Source of the DNA: SHLQ01 sp964610745
Lineage (GTDB): Bacteria > Actinomycetota > Acidimicrobiia > Acidimicrobiales > SHLQ01
Assembly (NCBI GenBank): GCA_964610745.1
Contig: CAZSYL010000006.1
Span: forward strand, 33,501 to 97,500
Reading direction: 5' to 3'
DNA: 64,000 nt
A model generated the notes under the pieces. It saw only the letters and a list, made by a program, of their open reading frames with translations. It was not told the origin of the DNA and made no database searches. The position numbers and the translations under genes are program-made. Of this stretch, positions 48,861-57,359 are shown piece by piece (position 1 is the stretch's first letter; each line of letters begins with the position of its first letter).

Positions 48861-50170
48861 TTAACGCACGCCGTCGAGCACCACGAACTTCGCGTTTGAT
48901 CCAAGGTTGTTGACGCCGCCAAAGATCTTCTTGAGCTTGGCGTGGTGAGCCAAATGGCGATTGCCAACGACGACGAGATGTCCCCCGGGGCGAAGCACCT
49001 TGTGTGCATCGACGAACATCGACCACGCTGTCTCATCACCAAGAACCCGGTCCTCGTGAAACGGCGGGTTTACCACCACGAGGTCGGCGCTCGCTGAATC
49101 GAGGATGTTTACGAGCCGGTGGCCGTGATGGAACGAGACCGATCGTGATGGGGCATCGTCACTCTGCGATGACGCANNNNNNNNNNNNNNNNNNNNNNNN
49201 NNNNNNNNNNNNNNNNNNNNNNNNNNNNNNNNNNNNNNNNNNNNNNNNNNNNNNNNNNNNNNNNNNNNNNNNNNNNAGCCCATGAAGCTTGCGCAGCGCG
49301 GATCGCTAGTGCCGAATCGTCGACCGCACTCACGTGGTGAGCAACACCTTCGCGATCGAGCAACGTCGACATCGCAAGACCAATAATGCCATTGCCAGCA
49401 CCGAGATCGACGACGTGAAAAGGGTCCCCGAGCGAGGTCGTGGCATCGGGCAGAAATGGTTCGATCGATCGCATCGAATCCAGCAGCAAGCTCGTGCCTG
49501 CATCGAGCTTGTTTGGCGAGAACCCTCCGCCGTGATTGGTGAGCGTATGGCCGTGAGCTTTCCAGGTCTTGGGCCAGGGGTTCGGACGGGGTTGACGACC
49601 GCTGTCAGGCGTAACGTGAATCAGACGCGCCTTCTTCTTTGCGAGCGAAGTTGTTGTTGGACCGATGATCTTCTCGAACGCGTCGATTGCGGATGTGTGC
49701 ACGTTCTTGGCCATCGCAGCGCCCAAAAAGAGCGTTGACTCGCCAACGTGGGGGCGCAGTCGATGCAATATCTCGACGAGGCCCGAAGTGGACTTCGGGA
49801 TCTTCACGACCACGACGTCAAAAGGATCCGCCATTGGCTCACTTGGCAGATCCAGGATCGATTGGACGATGACTCCCGAAGCTGCTCCGGGAACGTTGCG
49901 TTCGAGATTTTCCATCACGGCCTGTCGACCCGCAGAGGATTCGTTCACGACGAGTGGAGCGGAGCTCGCCAACCCGGTTGCAAGCGCCCCAAAGGCATCC
50001 CCCACCACGATCACCTTCGATGATTCGGAGGTCCATATATCGCCATCAGCCGATGCGAGAAAGTCGAGGACGTATTCGTCCGCGGCGTCCCAGGCCCGAA
50101 GCGGGCGCTTGCCAGCGCGCGGCACGCGGGCCAGCCCAAAGCTTCCCTGAACGGAATTCAGCGTTTCCAT
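48861..50170 (-). CDS. rlmG: 23S rRNA (guanine-N2) methyltransferase, RlmG-like, split by a gap
   Basis: SAM-dependent rRNA methyltransferase of the RlmG/RsmC family, probably making m2G in 23S rRNA. From ATG 50170 a degenerate N-terminal domain runs to about residue 205. The catalytic domain follows: 'FHVVDLGAGNGIIGLAMS' (SAM site), then, beyond the gap, 'SADLVVVNPPFHEDRVLGDETAWSMF' (the NPPF active-site motif) and 'NRHLAHHAKLKKIFGG'. The two halves are in different frames because the 100-N filler is not the true length; I see no frameshift in real sequence. Probably intact in the genome. Confidence 0.82.
49177..49276. other. Assembly gap (100 N) inside the rlmG-like gene
   Basis: Run of exactly 100 N within the catalytic domain. 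The missing real sequence should be about two modulo three bases different from 100 to restore the frame. Confidence 0.99.
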
Positions 50171-50189
50171 TGGTCGATCTCTCTCGCTA

Positions 50190-51194
50190 TCAGACGGGTG
50201 GAGGCTCGGTTGCCAACATGCGGGCTGCCTCCATGAAGTCGATCGCGTGAAGCGTGGTGACCAGCGACCGGTCGAGGCCTTCGACGCCGGCCCCGGAGGT
50301 GAGTTCGGGGTCCTGCGACAGACGAACGGCCTGACGGTTGATCGCCTGTTCAAATAGGTTCCGGGCATAACGGGCGTTGCCAAACTCTTCGCCCCGAGGC
50401 GCCCGACCAAGGATCAATCCAAGGACCGGCTCGACGTCGTTGTCGAGTTCGTACTCGGCATCCTGGACCAACTTGTTCGTGATCGCGACCAACTCTTCAC
50501 CGGAGTAGTCGGGAAACGAGATCTCGCGAGCAAAGCGCGAACGCAACCCCGGGTTCGATCGGAGAAAGTCGTTCATCAATCGTGGATAACCAGCAACGAT
50601 GACGACCAGCCGGTCGCGATGGTCTTCCATCCGTTTGATCAGTGTCTCGATTGCCTCGCGGCCAAAGTCGTTGCCGATGACACCCTGGGGAGAAAGCCCA
50701 TATGCCTCATCGATGAAGAGCACCCCATCGAGCGCTCGCTTCACGGCCTTGTTTGTCTTGTTTGCGGTGTGGCCAACGTACTGACCAACGAGGCCCGCCC
50801 GATCAACCTCGACGAGGTGGCCCTTCTTTAGCAGTCCAAGGGCCCCGTACATTTCGCCGATAAGTCGGGCGACCGTTGTCTTGCCTGTGCCCGGGTTGCC
50901 GAGAAACACGAGATGCTGGCTGGTCGGTACCTCTGCGAGGCCATGATCTTGGCGACGGGCCTGCACCTGCAGAAACGCAATCTGAGTTCGGACCTGTTCT
51001 TTGACTGTTTCGAGTCCGACGAGCGCATCGAGATCGGCCTGAATCTCCTCCAGTGGCCGAGCCGGTGCACCGAGTGCTCCAGAAGGAAGTCCGATATTTC
51101 CCAATCGCTGATCAAGACCACGGTCAGCCGCCTGTTTACGGACGGTCTCCCGGGTCTGCTTCAGGCGTTTTTTGAAACGTTCACGATTGGACAC
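50190..51194 (-). CDS. CbxX/CfqX-type AAA+ ATPase
   Basis: AAA+ protein of 334 aa. Walker A 'GNPGTGKTT' (99-107), Walker B 'GVLFIDEAYGL', sensor 'VVIVAGYP' and arginine finger region 'NPGLRSRFAREISFPDYS'. A basic N-terminal segment precedes 'LDALVGLETVKEQVRTQIAFLQVQ', the standard CbxX/EccA entry. GTG start. Relatives remodel Rubisco or drive type VII secretion, but no such genes are near, so the client is unknown. It is divergent from the di-haem oxidoreductase, starts 36 bp apart. Confidence 0.85.
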   Translation of the reverse strand: MSNRERFKKRLKQTRETVRKQAADRGLDQRLGNIGLPSGALGAPARPLEEIQADLDALVGLETVKEQVRTQIAFLQVQARRQDHGLAEVPTSQHLVFLGNPGTGKTTVARLIGEMYGALGLLKKGHLVEVDRAGLVGQYVGHTANKTNKAVKRALDGVLFIDEAYGLSPQGVIGNDFGREAIETLIKRMEDHRDRLVVIVAGYPRLMNDFLRSNPGLRSRFAREISFPDYSGEELVAITNKLVQDAEYELDNDVEPVLGLILGRAPRGEEFGNARYARNLFEQAINRQAVRLSQDPELTSGAGVEGLDRSLVTTLHAIDFMEAARMLATEPPPV

Positions 51195-51230
51195 ACTAGA
51201 AAACTAGCCGTGCCACGTACGATTGAAGCG

Positions 51231-52697
51231 ATGGGCCGTTGGATGCTTCTTTCGACACTCGCCTTGGCGCTCGTGGTCGCAGCCTGCACGGGCTCGGATC
51301 CGGTCAGCCTCGCCGAGGATTCAGGCGCGCCGCCAGCGCCCTCTCAAAGCGAAGAATCCAACGAGGACGCAGAGCCCGATGACAGCCCCTTTCCGAGCGA
51401 AGAAGAGGTTGCCGAGATCGAAGCCAGCCTGCCGATCGTCTTTGCCAACCCCGATGCCAGCATCGATGCGGAGACCCTCGACCTGTTCATCACCGGACAA
51501 GCCTTGTTTGAGCTCGATTGGGTCGAAGCAACAAGCGAATCGTCGGTCGATGCACCGACCGACGGGTTGGGTCCACTGTTCAACGCCCAGTCCTGCGCCG
51601 TCTGTCATCCAAACACCGGTCGACGTCAGGTTCCCGATGAGGGCGAGCTGACCAACGTCGGTCTCGTCGTACGCCTATCGGTACCCGGAGTCGACCCCGT
51701 GACCGGCGCTCCCCTGCCCGAGCCTTCGTACGGCGACCAGGTCCAAGACCGCGCGGTCGAGGGCTACCAACCCGAGGGCACCATCTTCACGAACTACGTC
51801 ACACAACAGGGGTTCTTTCCCGATGGCACCCTTTTCGACATCATTTGGCCGACGGTCAATATTCGCGATCGTCAGCACGGGCCCTTGACCGAAGGGACAC
51901 AGGTTTCGGCACGAATTGGCGCCCAGCTGATCGGGATGGGCCTGCTCGAGGCGGTCCCCGATGAGACGATACTTGCCTTGGCCGACCCAACCGACGCAAA
52001 CGGAGACGGCATTAGCGGTCGACCCAACGAGGTCTGGAACCCGGCCACCGAACGGACCGAGATCGGAAGATTTGGTTGGAAGGCAAACGTGGCGACGCTC
52101 GATCAGCAGATCCTGCAGGCCTTCCACGGTGACCTCGGCATTACGTCCGAGCTGCTTCCCCAGGGCAACTGCGCACCGGATCAAACGACCTGCGATGAAG
52201 CCCCCAACGGAGGTGAGTTCGAGGTTTCGTCAGAACAGTTCGACGCCATCGATATCTATGTCCAGGCCCTTGAGGTGCCGGCGCCGCGCACAGCTGATGA
52301 CCCAGACGCCATTGCCGGTCAAGAGCTCTTCGGCGAGTTCGGCTGCGCATCGTGCCACACCGAAACCCTGATCACGGGCGAAAGCGACCTGCCCCAACTA
52401 TCGAATCGGGAGATTCAGCCGTACACCGACCTGCTGTTGCACGATCTCGGTTTCGACATGGGCGATGATCGCCCCGACTTTCTCGCCACGGGCAACGAGT
52501 GGCGCACCGCGCCACTGTGGGGATTGGGATTGGTTCCCGTCGAGGGGGATCGAGGCCTGCTTCACGACGGGCGCGCTCGGACGATCGAAGAGGCAATCCT
52601 GTGGCACGGCGGCGAGGGATCGTTCTCGCGATCTGCCTACGTGCAGGCCGACCTCGAGGATCGACTGCGACTGCTCGCCTTCCTCGAAAGCTTGTAA
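51231..52697 (+). CDS. Di-haem oxidoreductase lipoprotein (DHOR/DUF1111 family)
   Basis: Extracytoplasmic c-type cytochrome of 488 aa. A signal peptide with lipobox 'LVVAACTG' (Cys about 19) is followed by an acidic spacer. Two haem c motifs are present: 'CAVCH' (about 122) and 'CASCH' (about 372). The family signature 'DANGDGISGRPNEV' and 'IGRFGWKAN' lies between them, with 'PLWGLGLVPVEGDRGLLHDGRARTIEEAILWHGGE' near the end. DHOR proteins are related to cytochrome c peroxidases and are often found with imelysin-type metal uptake genes; none is visible here. The start may instead be a GTG 7 codons earlier. Confidence 0.85.
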   Translation: MGRWMLLSTLALALVVAACTGSDPVSLAEDSGAPPAPSQSEESNEDAEPDDSPFPSEEEVAEIEASLPIVFANPDASIDAETLDLFITGQALFELDWVEATSESSVDAPTDGLGPLFNAQSCAVCHPNTGRRQVPDEGELTNVGLVVRLSVPGVDPVTGAPLPEPSYGDQVQDRAVEGYQPEGTIFTNYVTQQGFFPDGTLFDIIWPTVNIRDRQHGPLTEGTQVSARIGAQLIGMGLLEAVPDETILALADPTDANGDGISGRPNEVWNPATERTEIGRFGWKANVATLDQQILQAFHGDLGITSELLPQGNCAPDQTTCDEAPNGGEFEVSSEQFDAIDIYVQALEVPAPRTADDPDAIAGQELFGEFGCASCHTETLITGESDLPQLSNREIQPYTDLLLHDLGFDMGDDRPDFLATGNEWRTAPLWGLGLVPVEGDRGLLHDGRARTIEEAILWHGGEGSFSRSAYVQADLEDRLRLLAFLESL

Positions 52698-52749
52698 GTC
52701 CCGACCTCCGAGTCAATGCACCGAAGCAAGGGCCAGTAGCAAGGGTTAA

Positions 52750-53325
52750 CTATGCAGCTGTTTCGGCTTGGAGCTTTGAAACGATGTAGTCGAACAGCGA
52801 CAACAGCGTGTCCTTGACCGACTGCCAGTCACGGGCATCACAATCAACGACCGGAATGCCAGCTGCGAGCTGAAGAGCACCCCGAATATCATCGAGCGTG
52901 TGCTGCGCATCTCCATCGAAACGGTTGACCGCCACAATGAATGGGATCTGGCGCTTCTCGAAGTAGTCGACTGCAAAGAACGAATCTGCGAGCCGACGGG
53001 AATCCACCAGGACGATCGCGCCAAGCGCACCCTGGCTGAGGTCGTCCCACATGAAGCCGAAACGACTCTGACCTGGGGTTCCGAAGAGAAACAGCACGAG
53101 GTTCTCGTCGATGGTGAGTCGGCCAAAGTCCATTGCCACAGTAGTCGTGGTCTTGGTCGATACCTTCGAGACGTCGTCCACGCCGACGCTGGCGCCCGTG
53201 ATTGCCGCTTCGGTTCGAAGCGGTTCGATCTCGGAGACAGCACCAACGAATGTGGTCTTGCCAACGCCGAATCCGCCGGCGACGACGAACTTTGCCGAGA
53301 CTTTTTGTAGGTTTCCGTTTGCCAT
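52750..53325 (-). CDS. cvnD: Small Ras-like GTPase of a conservon (CvnD)
   Basis: GTP-binding protein of 191 aa. P-loop 'GGFGVGKTT' (about 17-25), switch 'TTTTVAMDFGRLTI', 'LFGTPGQSRFGFMW' (DxxG equivalent) and 'VAVNRFD' (NKxD equivalent). It is the last of four coupled genes laid out as in Streptomyces conservons (sensor kinase, roadblock, DUF742, GTPase), which act as membrane-associated, GPCR-like signalling sets. The GTPase starts 2 bp after the DUF742 stop. Confidence 0.9.
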   Translation of the reverse strand: MANGNLQKVSAKFVVAGGFGVGKTTFVGAVSEIEPLRTEAAITGASVGVDDVSKVSTKTTTTVAMDFGRLTIDENLVLFLFGTPGQSRFGFMWDDLSQGALGAIVLVDSRRLADSFFAVDYFEKRQIPFIVAVNRFDGDAQHTLDDIRGALQLAAGIPVVDCDARDWQSVKDTLLSLFDYIVSKLQAETAA

Positions 53326-53327
53326 AT

Positions 53328-53696
53328 CTAGAGCTCCCGAACCCGTTTAATGATTCTGGTCATGATGTCGATGTTCGCGGCCGTTGACGTCTCCATCGTG
53401 GCGTGAGCCTCGAGCAATCCTTCATCGATCATTTCGCTTACCAATGTCATCGTGGTTCCTATCGGCAGGCCGAGGTGAGATGAAAGCTCCGCCACCGAAA
53501 TTGGATGACCACCGGTCATCGACAACAGCTTTTTCTTCTCGAACCGCGCTGCCGCATGCGCAACGGACGACTGAACGAGCGTTTCCACTCGAACATCGGC
53601 TTGCGAAGCGGTCTTACCTTTCGTAATTACAAAGGGACGCAAACGCGGAACATCGTCTTCGACGATGATCCCGTCGTCCCAGTCATCCCTACCCAT
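53328..53696 (-). CDS. cvnC: DUF742 protein of the conservon (CvnC)
   Basis: Protein of 122 aa. 'VPRLRPFVITKGKT' and the winged-HTH-like core 'LLSMTGGHPISVAELSSHLGLPIGTTMTLVSEMIDEGLLEAH' are the DUF742 features. It is thought to couple the roadblock protein to the GTPase. Spaced 3 bp from the gene before it and 2 bp from the one after it. Confidence 0.9.
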   Translation of the reverse strand: MGRDDWDDGIIVEDDVPRLRPFVITKGKTASQADVRVETLVQSSVAHAAARFEKKKLLSMTGGHPISVAELSSHLGLPIGTTMTLVSEMIDEGLLEAHATMETSTAANIDIMTRIIKRVREL

Positions 53697-53699
53697 TGG

Positions 53700-54119
53700 C
53701 TAGGCCATGATCGAATTCTGGAGCTCAGCGATGAGCGCCGGTGAGAGGACCTTGCCAGCGCGATCGGAGAAGGCAGCCATCTCGTAGGCAACGCCACCGA
53801 GATCAGCATTCTTTCCGGCGATGACACCAAGGACCGCACCATGACCGATGTTTGCGATGAGCAGAAAGCTCCGTCCCATCTCGATCATGACTCGTTCCAC
53901 CTCGGTCTCGCCAAAACAGTTGGCGGCACCGTGGATCAGGCTTGACAATCCAGCGGTGATCGCAGCGAACTGGTCGGCGTTGGCCGCAGGAAGCGCTTCA
54001 GAGGTCGCAAGCTTGATGCCGTCGGCCGAGACCGCCAGCGCATGATGAACGCCATCTGTTGACTGCACAAAGTTGTTGAGCAGCCATGCAAATGCTTCAC
54101 CTGGGTTCTGATCACTCAC
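53700..54119 (-). CDS. cvnB: Roadblock/LC7 protein of the conservon (CvnB)
   Basis: Protein of 139 aa. 'AFAWLLNNFVQSTDGVHHALAVSADGIKLATSEALP' and 'GRSFLLIANIGHGAVLGVIAGKNADLGGVAYEMAAF' are standard for bacterial Roadblock/LC7 domains, which act as GTPase partners. GTG start overlapping the kinase stop (GTGA). Confidence 0.9.
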   Translation of the reverse strand: MSDQNPGEAFAWLLNNFVQSTDGVHHALAVSADGIKLATSEALPAANADQFAAITAGLSSLIHGAANCFGETEVERVMIEMGRSFLLIANIGHGAVLGVIAGKNADLGGVAYEMAAFSDRAGKVLSPALIAELQNSIMA

Positions 54120-56971
54120 GAGTTTTCTCCTTCAGTCGTACTTGCGTCATCGGCCTCGGAAACGATGCCCTTAGCAAAGTGACCAAATGAGATGCTTGTG
54201 TCTGGAGCCGCACTCGGCTCGTCTTCACCCAACTCGAGGGGCAGTACAGCCGGACCGGTCTCGACCGTTTCGATCGTTGCCTGCGGCATGCGGGTTGGAA
54301 GTCCACCGAACGAACTGGTCGACGGCGCCTGAACTTCGGCAGCTGGAGCCGGTTCTGGAGCTGGTGCTGGTGCCGGAAGGGTTGGCTCAGCCGTCGTCGC
54401 AGCGGCAGCGGCGACTGCGGGAGAGGGTTCCACGGGCGGAGCCATCACTGGAGGTGCAGGCATCTCGGCGAGGACTTCTGGTTCTGGTGTCGTTTGCTCG
54501 GCGACCGGTGGCGCCGCCTGCTCTGTCACCGGTGGCGCAGCTGGTGCTGCTTGTGGCGCTGGCGCCTCAGGTTCGGGGGTCTCACTGTTGCGTTGCACGG
54601 CTTCCATGGGGCTTACTTCACGGCTTGGAGCGGGCTCCAACTTGGTGATTGGCCAGCTGTCTTCGGTGAGCGGCACCTCTGCTGGTTCTTCGATTGGGTC
54701 GGCATCGTCGCCGACGGTCGCAGACACGTCAGCGTCGCCTGTGGCCGTAGCATCCTCTGTGGCCGCTGGGGAAACAATGCTCTCCGAGATGATCTCGACA
54801 TGACCTGCATCAGCAGCGGGCACTGGATCTGCATCGACGGCATCGACGCTGACAGGGTCGGGCAGTGTCGTGGGTTCAGGCGCCACAGCAGGCTCCTCAA
54901 CCACAGCCTCAACCGGNNNNNNNNNNNNNNNNNNNNNNNNNNNNNNNNNNNNNNNNNNNNNNNNNNNNNNNNNNNNNNNNNNNNNNNNNNNNNNNNNNNN
55001 NNNNNNNNNNNNNNNNGGATCGGCAGATACAGGGTCTGAGCCGAAGAAGTCCGCAGCGTTGTCGCTGTTGACGTCGATCGGCGCAACCGCAGACGGAGCC
55101 TGAATTGGATTCTCGCCAACCTCGACTGGGAAGTGGGTCTTTGGAATGGTCACCGTGACGGTCGATCCTTGGCCGGCAACGCTGCGAATATCGACGTTCA
55201 CGTTGTGCTGCTGTGCAAGTCGACCAACCACGAACAGGCCGAGGAGACGGGAAGGCGCCTCGTCGAGTTCTGGCGGGTTCTTGACACGCTCGTTGAGTAC
55301 GGCGAGGTCCTCGGGGTTGATACCGAAGCCCTGATCCTGGATCTGAAGCTCGACAGAGGTGTGAGTCTCGAGTGCAGAGAGCAGAACAACGGTCGACGGA
55401 TCGGAGAACTGCGTGGCGTTGTCGAGAAGCTCTGCGAGCATGTGGGTGATGTCGGTAACAACCGCTCCGCTCATGTCGAGCTCAGGCAGGTCGCCGATTT
55501 CGATTCGTTCGAAGAACTCAACCTCAGCCAGCGATGAACGCACAACATCATCGAAGGCGACCGGACGCTTCCACTGACGTGGAGAGCGGTTGCCGGCGAG
55601 CACGAGTAGGGACTCTGCGTTACGACGCATACGGGTAGCGAGGTGGTCGAGCTGGTAGAGGCCTCGGAGGGTCTCTGGGTCTTGCTCGTCTCGCTCGAGA
55701 TCCGAGATCATGGTGATCATGCGATGGTTCAGCTGCTGGTTGCGTCGGCCGAGGCTAACGAACATCTCCGCAACGTTGCGTCGCGAACGGGCCTGGTCGG
55801 TAGCGACCTTTAGAGCACTGATCTGCATTTCATTGAACGAGTCAACGATCGTTCCAATCTCATCGTTTGTTTCCTTCGGGATTGGAGCCAATTCGATTGC
55901 ATCATCGGAAGCACCGATGGTGCGGAGCTGAGCCACAGCTGCCGGAAGGCGTTCGTGGGTCATGATGTCGGCGTTCTCGACCAGACGACCGAGCGGTCCA
56001 ACGATCGAACGGCCGATCACGAAGATCAACGTGACGAGGAGGAGTCCACCAATGATTGCCAGGAAGGTCGAGAGCGAACGAGCATCGGCAATGTCGTCCT
56101 GGGTTTCGGCAAGGTCTTCTTCGAGAAGCACTCGAGCATCAGCAGCCGCTGCGCTCCACTCGGCGCGGTTGTTCTCAAGAGTGGTGAACAGGTCGGCCGA
56201 AGGCAATGACGCAATTGCATCTGCAATGAACGAGTCGGTGAGCGTGCCGCCTTCGGACTGGATGAGCTGCGCAAGAGCGAGAGCCTCGATCTGGGAGAGC
56301 TGGTTGGCCGATGGCGACTGTACCGGCGCAAGGTACGGCCGGTCGCCGTTGGTGAGCGTGTCGGTAGATGCGACGTCACGCAAGGTACGTGCAGAACCGA
56401 ACGAAGAAACGAGGTTACGAACCGATGTGGTGTTGAGGTCCGAGAGGTTCTTCAGTTCGAGCCAGGCATCCTCCTGCTTTTGCGACGCAGCGTGTGCATG
56501 GCTGATGGAGTTCACGATCAAGGCAGCGTCAGTATTCAGACCGCTCAAGGGCTGTGCCTGAATACCAGCGTCGATACGGGCCAACACACCGTTGTACGCA
56601 GCGATCGTCTCTTCGGCAAAGTCCGAGCTTCTCGTCGCAAGCTGGCGGTCGAATGGAAGCAACTCAAAGGCTTCGCCAGCAACCTCTGCTCCGGCGGCGT
56701 CGTCCGACTCGATGATCTCGTCGAACGCTGCGTCGGTGATGGCAGCGAGGTCACTCACCTCTTGGATGGTTCCGTCGCCGAGAACAGCAAGCCGTTCGTC
56801 AGCAACGATAAGCCACAGCTGATCGAGGTTGTTGATCGTCTGGACTGCGATCGTCGCATCCTCGTTCAACTCGAGGTCAGAATTCTGACCAGCGAAACCG
56901 ACGAAGGCAACGAGGGCCAGTGCCACGAGCGGCACCGCCAACATCACGATGAGTTTGGTTCTAATATTCAT
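54116..56971 (-). CDS. cvnA: Conservon sensor histidine kinase (CvnA), broken by a gap
   Basis: Membrane kinase of about 951 aa. TM1 is near residues 8-28, followed by an extracytoplasmic nitrate/nitrite-sensor-like (NIT) domain (about 30-305), TM2 near 306-328 and a HAMP-like segment. Then come the H-box region 'GLYQLDHLATRMRRNAESL' (about 440) and an ATPase domain with 'MLAELLDNATQFSDPSTVV' (N box) and 'DQGFGINPEDL' (G1). The last about 300 residues are Pro/Ala/Glu-rich and disordered; the gap falls here, so the real length is unknown. First gene of the conservon proper, with the SHOCT gene 21 bp before it. Confidence 0.88.
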   Translation of the reverse strand: MNIRTKLIVMLAVPLVALALVAFVGFAGQNSDLELNEDATIAVQTINNLDQLWLIVADERLAVLGDGTIQEVSDLAAITDAAFDEIIESDDAAGAEVAGEAFELLPFDRQLATRSSDFAEETIAAYNGVLARIDAGIQAQPLSGLNTDAALIVNSISHAHAASQKQEDAWLELKNLSDLNTTSVRNLVSSFGSARTLRDVASTDTLTNGDRPYLAPVQSPSANQLSQIEALALAQLIQSEGGTLTDSFIADAIASLPSADLFTTLENNRAEWSAAAADARVLLEEDLAETQDDIADARSLSTFLAIIGGLLLVTLIFVIGRSIVGPLGRLVENADIMTHERLPAAVAQLRTIGASDDAIELAPIPKETNDEIGTIVDSFNEMQISALKVATDQARSRRNVAEMFVSLGRRNQQLNHRMITMISDLERDEQDPETLRGLYQLDHLATRMRRNAESLLVLAGNRSPRQWKRPVAFDDVVRSSLAEVEFFERIEIGDLPELDMSGAVVTDITHMLAELLDNATQFSDPSTVVLLSALETHTSVELQIQDQGFGINPEDLAVLNERVKNPPELDEAPSRLLGLFVVGRLAQQHNVNVDIRSVAGQGSTVTVTIPKTHFPVEVGENPIQAPSAVAPIDVNSDNAADFFGSDPVSADXXXXXXXXXXXXXXXXXXXXXXXXXXXXXXXXXXPVEAVVEEPAVAPEPTTLPDPVSVDAVDADPVPAADAGHVEIISESIVSPAATEDATATGDADVSATVGDDADPIEEPAEVPLTEDSWPITKLEPAPSREVSPMEAVQRNSETPEPEAPAPQAAPAAPPVTEQAAPPVAEQTTPEPEVLAEMPAPPVMAPPVEPSPAVAAAAATTAEPTLPAPAPAPEPAPAAEVQAPSTSSFGGLPTRMPQATIETVETGPAVLPLELGEDEPSAAPDTSISFGHFAKGIVSEADDASTTEGENS
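54917..55016. other. Assembly gap (100 N) inside the sensor kinase
   Basis: Run of exactly 100 N in the low-complexity Pro/Ala/Glu-rich tail. The repetitive sequence probably caused the gap. The frame happens to stay open across the filler. Confidence 0.99.
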
Positions 56972-56992
56972 GGTTCTTTTCTGTCCCCTCGC

Positions 56993-57316
56993 CTAGAGGC
57001 GGTTGAGAATTTCTGCTCGTTTTGCTTCGTATTCGGCCGTGGTGATCAGGCCATCGTTAAATAGTTGGGTGAGTTTGCGGAGCGCTTCTTTCACATCGCC
57101 ACCTTCTGGCTGCGGTGTAGGTCGTGTTCGACCACCGCTGCTACCTGGAGACCCCGGTGCACCGCCGCCGCCGGAGCGGCCAACGGGTTTACCGCGATAC
57201 ATGATCTGGTTGTTAGAGCCGCCGCCCCCGCTTCCGGGTGCGCCGCCCCCTTGACGGTCCTTATCGACCGCGTTCTTGAGAACTTCAAGATTTCGTTTTT
57301 TGCGGTCATTCGCCAT
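56993..57316 (-). CDS. SHOCT-domain protein upstream of the conservon
   Basis: Protein of 107 aa. A basic N-terminus ('NDRKKRNLEVLKNAVDKDR') and a Gly/Ser/Pro-rich middle (about 25-70) precede a C-terminal SHOCT helix pair ('VKEALRKLTQLFNDGLITTAEYEAKRAEILNRL'). SHOCT is an oligomerisation module. It lies 21 bp before the kinase on the same strand, so it may be a fifth member of this conservon, perhaps a membrane-associated scaffold (inference). Confidence 0.75.
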   Translation of the reverse strand: MANDRKKRNLEVLKNAVDKDRQGGGAPGSGGGGSNNQIMYRGKPVGRSGGGGAPGSPGSSGGRTRPTPQPEGGDVKEALRKLTQLFNDGLITTAEYEAKRAEILNRL

Positions 57317-57359
57317 GAGGGGTTACTCCTTCTTTTCTAGGTCGGGTGGACGAGTTGCG

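Noticed and set aside
48861..50170. Frameshifted pseudogene (rlmG-like)
   Set aside because: The frame change coincides with the 100-N filler, whose length is arbitrary; both halves are otherwise well preserved.
50913..51230. N-terminal extension of the di-haem oxidoreductase
   Set aside because: It is antisense to the AAA ATPase gene; the signal peptide starts at 51231.
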